Shown here: piece by piece, positions 36,901 through 41,600 of the stretch
How the letters are laid out: the number at the start of each line of letters is the position of its first letter
How positions within the stretch are numbered: position 1 is the stretch's first letter
Notes under the pieces: generated by a model
Told to the model about the DNA's origin: nothing
The model's database searches: none
Seen by the model: only the letters and a program-made list of their open reading frames with translations
Assembly: GCA_964017235.1 (NCBI GenBank)
Contig: OZ024929.1
Coordinates: 160,379,609 to 160,443,608, forward strand
Direction: 5' to 3'
Length of the DNA: 64,000 bases
Origin: Sabellastarte sp. h YS-2021
Taxonomy: Eukaryota > Annelida > Polychaeta > Sabellida > Sabellidae
Made by a program: the position numbers and the translations under genes

Positions 36901-38652
36901 AGTGTCTTCACAATATCAATAAAAAATGCCATTAATGTCATCACGAATGTAGATTATATTCTTAATATACAGCGAAACCCTTTTTAAGGATAATACATGA
37001 CAATATTTTCAACTGTTTACTTCATCTGCATCCATGATTGAGTTAATTATAAATACAACCCTGATTCAGTGTATACTATTGTAATTATCTGCATAAACGC
37101 CCCTGGGGTGATGCATTTTTAAAAGAGTTGGGGCCTAGAATTTGAGATTAAAAAGTGAATTTGAGTGTCCAGTGGCAATGGGTGACAATTAGACACTTTA
37201 CAACCGGCATCTCAATTGTCAGTACATATAATTGTGGGATAAATTTGAATATTAGAAACAATCCTTAGACCAGAAGAAATTATAAATGTTTATCTTGTTA
37301 TTTTGTACATTTTTAGTGTTCTTGATCTACATTGTCATGTTCTGTTTGGTGAACTTCATTGCCTGTTGGCTGTTGTTTGATTGGGGATATACTAAAACAC
37401 ATCTTTTTTTTTAAATCTTGAAATAACAAAAGAGGATGGGGAGGAGGGGGTTAATAGTGAGGGAGCTTTTATATAGATGGTTATGGTAGTTAGTTAAAAT
37501 ACTGGACTGAAATCCATCAGGTACCAGACAGTAAATACTACCAACATTCCCACTTAAGATTAGGCAGAAAACTGAACTCAAGACCTGAGAGCTGGAAGGC
37601 GAGTGTTTACCCACTACAATAGCAATGCATCCTAAACCTTTCTGAAACTCAAATCCCTCTTAAATAGAAGGGAATAATTAGGTCCTTATAAGGTCCTAAG
37701 GATCTATCTTTGGGGCTCACGGTGGCCTAATGGTTAGCAAGTTTGGCATCTAATGGGTTCGAGTCCCACAAGTGACAAATGCTGTGGACATGTTCCAATA
37801 TTACCCTGGCTGTTGAGCAGGATGTAAAACCTCAACTTTGAAGTTTACAGGATCTTTTATCTATTGACATTTGACCTGCTGTCTGGAATACCTCGATAAG
37901 TAGAAGTGTTTGACTTAACTGAGTTAAACTAATTATGACTCCAGGGGGATTTTGTTCCATAGAAAAGACATGGTAACTCAGCCTATAAAAGTAGGGAACT
38001 GTGATTTTGGCAGTTTAATATAATTAGGCCCTTAAAATGGACCTCTCCATTGTAATATATCTTTTTATCTGTTATTCCTGGCCTGATGCATTTATCTTAC
38101 CAATTAAGACTCAGCTTAGTGGAGCATAGCTCAAAATATCAGCTGGAGTGTAATTTTTTGTTTGTACACTTTACTTAAATACATTATTTTCTTTTCTGTT
38201 TTTATCTACAGACCAAAATCCAACAGAGAAGTCGACGACTGGCTGCCTCATCCTACAACGTCATCGAACTTACCACCTGTATTCAGTACTTAGACCTCCA
38301 GCCCACTGGTCTGGCTATGCTAGAAGTCGGGCTCTATACAGGATTTGAACCCGTGGAATCACAGTTAAAACAGTTACAAAGGGATGCTTCCAAACATATT
38401 GGTCGGTTTGAGATCCACAAGCGTGCAGTACAGTTCTTTTTTGACCAAGTACCAAACAATAACCGGCTGTGCCTTGAATTTGATGTACGCCAAGTGCATA
38501 AAGTGGGACATACTCAGCCTGTGGCTGTAACTGTTAGTGACCTTAATGAACCTAGTGCTCAATGCACAAATTTCTACCATCCCAGCTTGAACAGTAAATT
38601 ATTGAAAATCAACTGTCGAGGGAATGGTGAATGTACTTGCCGAGACAGTTAA
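3703..38652 (+). CDS. Complement C3/C4/C5-like protein with anaphylatoxin domain, thioester cysteine lost (partial, 19 exons)
   Basis: Exons: 3703-3935, 7074-7434, 7888-7987, 9183-9416, 20623-20799, 23564-23677, 24426-24680, 25369-25518, 25917-26094, 26846-26881, 27351-27788, 30145-30265, 30389-31029, 31716-31836, 32502-32645, 33222-33840, 34410-34568, 35551-35754, 38212-38652. All are GT-AG and all phases agree, giving 1,574 residues plus stop. Residues are numbered from the first full codon. Order: end of MG1/start of MG2 (LTVLIQTDKPIYTP), MG2-MG6, FALLAVDHSVYLL, basic linker, acidic linker, anaphylatoxin CC-x11-C-x15-C-x6-CC (about 662-699), RYFPESW, MG7/CUB, thioester domain, CUB, RRRR, MG8, anchor cysteines, stop. 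The family is secreted and is cut by convertases to release an anaphylatoxin. Odd points: ASGEQ replaces GCGEQ, there is no C345C domain, and there is a C4-like RRRR site. Signal peptide and first exons are not seen. The alternative, CD109/A2M, is disfavoured by the anaphylatoxin cysteines. Confidence 0.93.
3936..7073. other. Intron 1
   Basis: AT-rich, no coding signal accepted. An 18-bp direct duplication (CTTCTATTGTGGAACAA) lies near 4928-4966. A GC-richer patch at 5170-5510 with repeated CACAGATCTTCC/CACGGATCTTCC steps looks like an unclassified dispersed repeat. A MITE at 6770-6975 lies about 100 bp before exon 2. Confidence 0.7.
6770..6975. mobile_element. MITE, about 206 bp, terminal inverted repeats
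   Basis: The left end GGGGCTGTATTCTACAACA and the right end reverse-complement GGGGCCGTATTCTGCAACA match closely, and both continue into ACTTAGA. No coding capacity. No clear target duplication. It ends about 100 bp upstream of the exon 2 acceptor. Confidence 0.75.
7074..7434 (+). CDS. Exon 2: MG2 to start of MG3
   Basis: Acceptor TTGTTTCAG, donor GTGAGG. The joined codon gives valine, making KVLSRIYTLDRNLLPVDTP, which fits the MG2 strand after QTDKPIYTP. Contains GEWQLMVSYG and FAVEEYELPKFGVDL, the MG2-MG3 linker found in the whole superfamily (F-V-E-Y-LP-F). Ends in phase 2. Confidence 0.94.
7435..7887. other. Intron 2
   Basis: 453 bp, AT-rich, nothing recognised. Confidence 0.7.
7888..7987 (+). 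CDS. Exon 3: MG3 segment
   Basis: Acceptor TTCTTTCAG, donor GTAAAA. Encodes RYVFGGFVKGSAFCKFGILT and following residues, matching the Y-x-Y/F-G-x-x-V-x-G-x-A strand of MG3. Phase 2 in, phase 0 out. Confidence 0.9.
7988..9182. other. Intron 3
   Basis: AT-rich except for one full-length SINE (8834-9072) that ends about 110 bp before exon 4. Confidence 0.75.
8834..9072 (+). mobile_element. tRNA-derived SINE, full length
   Basis: The head has a pol III A box (TGGCAGAGTGGT) and a B box (GGTTCGGTTCC) in tRNA spacing, then a body ending in GCGACGTAAAACCCC and an (AAAT)n tail. A 9-bp direct repeat TCACTTGGG flanks it (8825-8833 and 9073-9081). The same family is present on the minus strand at 54442-54678 and 58388-58604. 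Confidence 0.85.
9183..9416 (+). CDS. Exon 4: MG3 to start of MG4
   Basis: Acceptor GTGTTTACAG, donor GTAGGA; 78 codons, phase 0 at both ends. It ends with FHKSQGYFKPNLPYLLQ, equivalent to the YFKPGMP strand that opens MG4 in C3. The next intron is the longest, 11.2 kb. Confidence 0.93.
9530..10037. mobile_element. Non-autonomous TIR element, about 508 bp
   Basis: The left end reads CCGTATTTACAAACGCCCC and the right end reverse-complements to CCATATTTATTCGTATAAAA-GCCCC, so the ends are inverted. The interior includes AATCACCCATTGCCACTGGA-like sequence and a CA repeat. Parts of the same family lie at 32666-32825 and 37078-37410. Confidence 0.6.
9934..9976. repeat. (CA)n microsatellite
   Basis: About 43 bases of pure CA/AC dinucleotide, inside the TIR element, followed by a C-rich run. 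Confidence 0.95.
10055..10250. repeat. Dispersed repeat fragment, same family as 12815-13115
   Basis: Contains AGAGCACACACCTCTGCCAA, GCTTATTAGTGTAGTGAACA and ATTGAATCAGG; matches the 12815 copy over its left part. Confidence 0.45.
10607..10984 (-). pseudogene. LINE RT C-terminal fragment
   Basis: About 125 residues with SSRLDYCNSLVLSL, RLQLVQNSLCRVVTR and LKKLHWLPVRYRVQFKI, the thumb-side region shared by CR1/L2/Rex-type LINEs, ending FRKHLKTHLFNSSFPT. Separated from the upstream RT part by a frame break. Confidence 0.9.
11109..11762 (-). pseudogene. LINE reverse transcriptase fragment
   Basis: About 217 residues of a CR1/L2-type RT: fingers/palm with AFDT, GVPQGSVLGP and YADD in order. Frame is lost after QSVKNIGFV; in the sister copy the same region continues FDSNFTFSDH. 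RNA-templated target-primed DNA synthesis would be its role if intact. Confidence 0.9.
12815..13115. repeat. Dispersed repeat fragment (CTCTGCCAAG...family)
   Basis: Starts AACAAGAACACTCGTAGAGC, includes CCTCTGCCAAGACCTAACACC and ends near ACATAACCTCCTTGACAAA. The left part recurs at 10055-10250; related pieces lie at 14385-14805, 23807-24147, 57830-58055 and 58805-59060. These share CTGCCAAGG / AAAGATC / GACAGACAGAC-type landmarks. Confidence 0.5.
14100..14310 (+). mobile_element. Degraded SINE remnant
   Basis: AACCTGGCTGTGGCACAAGATGT and the following GACCTTTGTCTATTGAAA...GTGTGGAATTGTTGCC match the body of the SINE at 37712-37960 (CCTGGCTGTTGAGCAGGATG, ATCTATTGACATTTGA, GTCTGGAATACC). No intact pol III head is visible. 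Confidence 0.5.
14385..14805. repeat. Dispersed repeat with GACAGACAG tract
   Basis: Two internal near-repeats of a CATAAAGATTCATTCATTAC / CATGAAGATCTGCTCATTAC block, then a (GACA)n tract near 14728-14760 and CATCCTTGGTGGAGGTAATA. This arrangement is common in invertebrate interspersed repeats. Confidence 0.5.
17759..17984. mobile_element. TA-flanked MITE, copy 1 (226 bp)
   Basis: Ends GAGTAAGAAATCTAAAATTC and the exact reverse complement of its first 13 bases (AGATTTCTTACTC), with TA on both sides (17757-17758, 17985-17986). TA duplication and this size fit a Tc1/mariner-type non-autonomous element. No coding capacity. Confidence 0.85.
19303..19527. mobile_element. TA-flanked MITE, copy 2 (225 bp, inverted relative to copy 1)
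   Basis: Same terminal repeats and TA flanks (19301-19302, 19528-19529). The interior matches the reverse complement of copy 1 nearly throughout, for example GAAGAAAATGATGTTTTTGT. The two copies are about 1.3 kb apart. Confidence 0.87.
20623..20799 (+). CDS. Exon 5: MG4
   Basis: Acceptor ACACATTCCAG, donor GTTCAC (weak at +3). It gives 59 codons from ADISHVNGQSAPSLDVTV to PGDRVIK, the expected continuation after exon 4 (L-x-V-x-V, then a MG4 core). The frame is open and the phase fits on both sides, but the weak donor leaves the 3' end slightly uncertain. Confidence 0.82.
20800..23563. other. Intron 5
   Basis: 2.8 kb, AT-rich. No coding, RNA or clear repeat structure recognised. Confidence 0.65.
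23564..23677 (+). CDS. Exon 6: MG4/MG5
   Basis: Acceptor ATTATTTTCAG, donor GTACTG, 38 codons, phase 0 on both sides. Ends FISVTPKSNRLPLQ, equivalent to the start of the MG5 region in C3. Confidence 0.85.
23678..24425. other. Intron 6, mostly a dispersed repeat (about 23807-24147)
   Basis: The repeat begins near GACAAAGGAGGTTATGTTTT and ends near TGTGCTCTACGAGTGCATTC. It shares AGAAAGATC(T/C)(G/A)CATCATAT and the GTGCATTC/AGTGCTTTC end with 57830-58055. The rest is AT-rich. Confidence 0.6.
24426..24680 (+). CDS. Exon 7: MG5
   Basis: Acceptor TTTTTTTCCAG, donor GTACAT, 85 codons. EGQTIQLEVHA and EYVPVVNVVVFYSSP match the MG5 strands (PGETLNVNF and DFIPSFRLVAYY in human C3). Ends with LEVEYDCDAK; the cysteine matches the one before MG6 in C3. 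Confidence 0.93.
24681..25368. other. Intron 7
   Basis: 688 bp, AT-rich, nothing recognised. Confidence 0.65.
25369..25518 (+). CDS. Exon 8: MG6 first part
   Basis: Acceptor TTTCTTATAG, donor GTATAC, 50 codons. FPGDQMTVTVSGPPQTHFAL and LLAVDHSVYLLRN correspond to PGQQMTLKIEG and LVAVDKGVFVLN of C3, a strong superfamily signature. Confidence 0.95.
25519..25916. other. Intron 8
   Basis: 398 bp, AT-rich, nothing recognised. Confidence 0.65.
25917..26094 (+). CDS. Exon 9: post-MG6 linker, arginine-rich
   Basis: Acceptor CATGTTTAG, donor GTATAG, phase 1 out. The first half (MLRILNRDVAKQSKL) sits where C3 has its WDVVEKAD helix. The second half is very basic: LQRRRSF, then HRRRIAR. In C3, C4 and C5 the beta/alpha chain processing site lies in this place, so one of these arginine clusters is likely the furin-type site. 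That role is inferred. Confidence 0.86.
26095..26845. other. Intron 9
   Basis: Contains a LINE 3'-end fragment on the minus strand (26235-26490); the rest is AT-rich. Confidence 0.65.
26235..26490 (-). mobile_element. LINE 3' fragment (RT C-terminus)
   Basis: The minus strand reads DAATIWNELPYDGSSFQKKL followed by KSCLFSRPFHHSL and a stop. A-x-x-W-N-x-LP followed by F-K-K-x-L-K is the C-terminal signature of CR1-like LINE ORF2. Severely truncated and different in sequence from the 10.4-kb family. Confidence 0.6.
26846..26881 (+). CDS. Exon 10: 36-nt micro-exon
   Basis: Acceptor TTTTCTGTAG, donor GTAAGT (consensus). It reads D-AESGDVALSDE-W across the joins and keeps the frame from exon 9 (phase 1) into exon 11 (phase 1). 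Its length is a multiple of three, so skipping it would leave the frame intact. Confidence 0.75.
26882..27350. other. Intron 10
   Basis: 469 bp, AT-rich, nothing recognised. Confidence 0.65.
27351..27788 (+). CDS. Exon 11: acidic linker and anaphylatoxin domain
   Basis: Acceptor GAATTTTTAG, donor GTAGAT. The first third is acidic and tyrosine-rich (YDDDSSLYENFGFDDDIAED). Then comes the anaphylatoxin core at 27497-27609: CC-EKALNSSQNEN-C-x15-C-VFAYYN-CC. The order and close spacing of the six cysteines match C3a/C4a/C5a. A long basic tail follows (SRSRKVYYKHYNRIRP, HKLKRKY), which should hold the convertase-type cleavage site, though I cannot place it. Confidence 0.94.
27789..30144. other. 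Intron 11
   Basis: 2.36 kb, strongly AT-rich, with a T/A-only stretch near 28466-28510. No coding or repeat structure I can support. Confidence 0.65.
30145..30265 (+). CDS. Exon 12: segment ahead of and including FPESW
   Basis: Acceptor CATCTTTTCAG, donor GTAAAT. The joined codon gives EAIRMQDSSDKDIFEIS; then RYFPESWMFDVHQIG, the near-invariant FPESWLW motif that follows the anaphylatoxin in C3/C4/C5. Confidence 0.93.
30389..31029 (+). CDS. Exon 13: MG7 and first part of CUB
   Basis: Acceptor TTCCTTTCCAG, donor GTATGT, 641 nt. VPDTITSWDLQAVTLHP, GLCVLDTRSIKVSKDIFMLV and EQLEVKVTIHN match [30 protein letters not shown] and EQVEIRAVLYN of C3. The end (ESVSLAVPSDAIPGS) reaches the CUB strand leading into the thioester domain. 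Confidence 0.96.
31030..31715. other. Intron 13
   Basis: 686 bp. Nothing recognised. Confidence 0.6.
31716..31836 (+). CDS. Exon 14: degenerate thioester site (ASGEQ)
   Basis: Acceptor GCTATTCCAG, donor GTAGGA. It encodes HLNRLIRQPVASGEQTMMNL, aligned with HLIVTPSGCGEQNMIGM of human C3. The cysteine codon is TCA (serine) at 31787-31789; the glutamine (31796-31798) is kept. The internal thioester cannot form without the cysteine. Confidence 0.95.
31837..32501. other. Intron 14
   Basis: 665 bp, AT-rich, nothing recognised. Confidence 0.65.
32502..32645 (+). CDS. Exon 15: thioester domain helices
   Basis: Acceptor TATTGTAAACAG, donor GTCAGT. Joins as AKYLKKTDQLSVRQRRRAKR and DGSYSIWTHSKSSTW, equivalent to YLDETEQWEKFG and FAAFVKRAPSTW in C3. 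The last bases of the exon plus its donor are the source of the intron 15 minisatellite. Confidence 0.94.
32631..33175 (+). repeat. Minisatellite derived from the exon 15 / intron 15 junction
   Basis: The junction reads GTCCAGCACCTG|GTCAGTGT. About eleven diverged 30-38-bp copies of the same phrase follow from 32822 onward, for example TTCAGCACCTGGTCAGTGTG, GTCCATTACCTGGTTAGTGT and TTCAGCACCTAGTCATTGTG, each with a (G)AA(G/C)TGTAATAAA-like spacer. A TIR-family insertion (32666-32822) separates the first unit from the rest. Confidence 0.85.
32666..32822. mobile_element. Partial copy of the CGCCCC TIR family
   Basis: Begins ACCGTATTTATCCGTATAAA, then CGCCCCGGGGGCAATGCATT, a G14 run (32717-32730) and AATACTTTACAACTGGCA. 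Shares its end and interior with the elements at 9530-10037 and 37078-37410. It sits inside the splice-junction minisatellite. Confidence 0.6.
33222..33840 (+). CDS. Exon 16: thioester domain core
   Basis: Acceptor CTTCTTCAACAG, donor GTAAAA, 619 nt. LTAFVLKVFSDSQDF, CSAANWLVQRQNPDGSF, ESAAYALLAF and WLVEQRNDRGGFVSTQ match C3 helix motifs. Where C3 has DAPVIHQEMIGG, this has ELAPFTTHQVSTSN: a histidine is near (33376-33378) but shifted by one residue, and the GG is gone. Confidence 0.96.
33841..34409. other. Intron 16
   Basis: 569 bp, AT-rich, nothing recognised. Confidence 0.65.
34410..34568 (+). CDS. Exon 17: end of thioester domain, return to CUB
   Basis: Acceptor CTCTGCTGTAG, donor GTGAGT, 53 codons. 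It starts DTMLGLHSLALFASKTRR, equivalent to the superfamily DTVVALQALAEYA. Phase 0 at both ends. Confidence 0.93.
34569..35550. other. Intron 17
   Basis: 982 bp, AT-rich. A short direct duplication TTGCTAAATTAGTCATCTCT lies at about 35181 and 35216. Confidence 0.65.
35551..35754 (+). CDS. Exon 18: CUB end and RRRR processing site
   Basis: Acceptor CTACTCTTCAG, donor GTAAGA, 68 codons. GVGLGHAHIHLKYHSK matches the G-x-G-x-A-x-V-x-Y strand. The exon closes with NPGRRRRSAR; the four arginine codons are 35734-35745. In C4 the alpha/gamma chain cleavage site lies at this place. Confidence 0.93.
37078..37410. mobile_element. Partial copy of the CGCCCC TIR family
   Basis: Left end TTATCTGCATAAACGCCCC, then CCAGTGGCAATGGGTGACAA and ACACTTTACAACCGGCA, and GATTGGGGATATACTAAAAC near its right side. 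Each of these matches the reverse complement of the 9530-10037 element. Confidence 0.6.
37440..37640 (-). mobile_element. Degenerate tRNA-derived SINE
   Basis: On the minus strand a tRNA-like head (TATTGTAGTGGGTAAACACT then CGCC...CTCAGGTCTTGAGTTCAG) resembles the A/B box layout of the 8834 SINE. It is strongly diverged. Confidence 0.4.
37712..37960 (+). mobile_element. tRNA-derived SINE, second family
   Basis: Head with A box TGGCCTAATGGTT and an excellent B box GGGTTCGAGTCCC, spaced as in tRNA, followed by an unrelated body. The body matches the remnant at 14100-14310. Lack of a full acceptor stem pairing and presence of the body argue against a tRNA gene. Confidence 0.7.
38212..38652 (+). 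CDS. Exon 19: MG8 and terminal anchor, with stop
   Basis: Acceptor TTTTATCTACAG. GLAMLEVGLYTGFEP corresponds to ILDISMMTGFAP in C3; SAQCTNFYHP and KINCRGNGECTCRDS to SCTRFYHP and KLCRDELCRCAEENC. The frame then reads TAA at 38650-38652. In C3, C4 and C5 the chain continues here into a C345C (NTR) domain of about 150 residues. I saw no good donor before the stop. Confidence 0.94.
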   Translation, partial: TKIQQRSRRLAASSYNVIELTTCIQYLDLQPTGLAMLEVGLYTGFEPVESQLKQLQRDASKHIGRFEIHKRAVQFFFDQVPNNNRLCLEFDVRQVHKVGHTQPVAVTVSDLNEPSAQCTNFYHPSLNSKLLKINCRGNGECTCRDS

Positions 38653-41600
38653 ATATTTATCTTAAGTAAAGGAAAAGGGTGAAATTTTTTTGCTGTAATA
38701 TGCCTGAAATATGCTCCCCCCTCCAAGGAACAGCTGGTCCCCATTCCCACCACCCCCTCCCCCCTCCAAACCCAATTCCTTACTTTAAGTTTTGGGAAAT
38801 TTCAGTAAAAGCTTAATATTTTGGTTGAAATATTGCAGGGTGTATTTAGTCTTTTGCAGTTCTTAAGTCACACTTGTATTGTTGCTTTGTGTTAAGGGCT
38901 TGACCAGATGGGGAATTTCAAGCTCTGTGGCAAATTTCTCACTTCTTTCTACATAAAATGCATTTAGTGTGTCCCTCATTTAAAGTATGAACTCTGGTGA
39001 TTACTAAAATGCCTGTCTTTTAACGAGAGGAAAAAGCTGAGGTTTGGGGGAGTTACGATTTCATGGCTTTTGCAGGATATGTGAGTAGAGTTAAGGCTAT
39101 GACAAATTAAATGTTAGTTACTCTTTGTCAATAAATTTCGTAGTTAAATTTAAGGCTTGTACACATGTTATACTAACCACAATTTCGGAGTTTAAAATCT
39201 GAAACTAGAATGATTGGAAATAGAATAAAAATGAAACAGCAAAGGTAAAACTAAAATTTTAAGATATGTATGAATTTGATTGACATTTGCTTTGACAATC
39301 ACAAGACGGTTCTAAATGCATATGGCCTATTGGATAAATTTATACTCGGAACTATAGTGATCTATTCCAAACTACTGGTATATATTTATTGTGGTTTATT
39401 TTCCAACTTTTTAGACACTTAATTTTGTAAGAATGAATTCTAAGGTGCAAAAAAGAATCAACATGATTGAGTAATAAATCACTAACAGAAAGAGGTTGTC
39501 ATGTACCAGACGTCATGTTAAATAAAATTGAATGAATAGATTATTATAAAAAGACAATCTTTCCCCTTCTTGTGACACTTTGAAGAATACCTTCAGGCCA
39601 TTTGTTTTGTATTAGTAAAATCAACATGTATCATTGTAGTTATTATGCATGGGTGTGAAGTTTCTCTTTTGAAATCTTGTTGATTTTTTATGTTTTTTCT
39701 TTTTTTTTTTTGCACTGTTGAATTTTAGAAGAGGGAAGAAAGTAAGTATATTGAAGTATATTGCTAGTCAAATAGTGTTGTGATGACTGTAAACATACCA
39801 CTTAAAATTGAAAAGATTGGTGCTTTATCGTACTGGGTTATTTATTCCCATTGTTGCTTATTTTAAGTGACATTACACACATTTTAACACTTTATAGTTT
39901 GGACAGCTAAACAAAAAGCAAATTTCTGTGACTTAAGTTAATATAAAAATGATGTTGTCAAGGCAAATATAATAAATTTTTAAATAACTGGCAAATAGGT
40001 TTTAAATAGCTTCACAAAAATGAAAAGTAACAGGAGTGGAAAAGTTAGCAAAAAGTGCACTGTCCCCCAAACATACATATATCTTATATTATTGAAACTG
40101 ATAATAAATTTTCATTCTTTGAAATTGTGTATCAGAAAAATACATGTCACACACTTCATGCATTTTTGAATTAAACAGTGTTCTAAGATTATTGTATCTC
40201 TAGTGTTTATTAATATCACTATGACTGTATTATATCTTAAAGGGATTCTTTGTTGTAGTAATTAAGCTTTTTTTATAGAAGTAACTAACTTTACATTTTA
40301 ATAGAATTGGTAATAATATCATGACTAGAAAATGGTAGAATCTGAGTAACTACGTATCAGAGCATTTTATATGTTTATAGAGTACAACCCCTTTTATACA
40401 CCCATGCTTGGGGATTGTGATTGTGTTCAGATTGGTGAATGTTCGATAAATAGATGACACCAATTAAGTACAAAATAATAAAGGAATTCCAAAAGGGAAT
40501 TTCCACAAGAAATGAGTTCATAAAACTTGAATTGTCCAATCAGATAATTGAGGTTTTACTTAATCTAGTAGTCCGTTGTATGTATAAGAAAAGAGTTCAG
40601 ATGTGACGGTTAGAATATAGAGTAAAAATGTGAAATTTGCTACATGTGAGATTTTGTGATGGGGGGGGGGGGGGGGGGGGGTCAACTTTTAAAAATAAGA
40701 CAAAATAATGAAACATTTGTGTCATTTTGCACCAGGGGATAAATATGTGAATAATTCCCACAACTCAAGGAAAATTAAGGCGGAGGGGATGGAGGGGGGG
40801 GGAGGTTCCTCATTGGCAATTTCCATATACTGTGACAAATTGTTTACGGCAAGAAAAGTGAAATTTGCTACTACATGTTCCATTTGTCAGTGGGATATCA
40901 CCCGTCAAAATTAAAGCAGAGAAGGCTATATTTCAAATCCCCTTTGTGGCAAATTTCACAGGGGACGGCAAATTTCTGAGTCTCCATGTTATTTCAGATG
41001 TAAACTGCAACAGATAATGCTATCAGTGGGGTGTTTGTTAATTGTTTTATATATATATATACATCAGTAGAGTCTTTGTCCTTTTAGTACCTATTTTTTC
41101 AACATTTTCATCCCAAATATGAGGATGAAGTAACCATAGTTTACAATGTATAAGTAATAACACACCAGTAAAAGTATTATTGTTTTTGTTAATCATGGCT
41201 GTACATTTTATGTAAATACACGAGAGTTTTGTAGATAAATATGTATATATTATTGTTGTTGTAGGAATTTTACAAGTTTCTGGGTTTTCTTTTTCTTTTC
41301 TCTGTGTCTGTGAGATAAGACCGCAGCGTCCCTGTACATATTGTATAAAATGTGTTTGATGTGTGTATATGTATCAGTTAGGCATTGTTGATTTTCTTTT
41401 TTTCTTTTCACATTTCTACATTTTGATGTTGTATTTTTAAATGATATTCATGTAAGTATATATTTATACAGATTTGTGTTAGATTAGGAAGGAAAGCCAT
41501 TTTTGTGTAACATGTGTTGTAAAGTATGTGTGTGCCTTCTCACAAAATCCACACACTTTTTTTTTGTTTAACTGTATCTAGATATTACAATCCTACTGAT

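Larger units (their letters stand above)
35755..38211. other. Intron 18
   Basis: 2.46 kb. Holds an imperfect 45-bp tandem pair near 35997-36071 (GGGTCTCTTTTCTCTCCTTT twice), a TIR-family piece (37078-37410), a degenerate SINE (37440-37640) and a tRNA-type SINE (37712-37960). Confidence 0.65.

Noticed and set aside
37712-37785. tRNA gene call with a very good B box
   Set aside because: The same body is found elsewhere (14100-14310) and I cannot pair an acceptor stem; better explained as a SINE.
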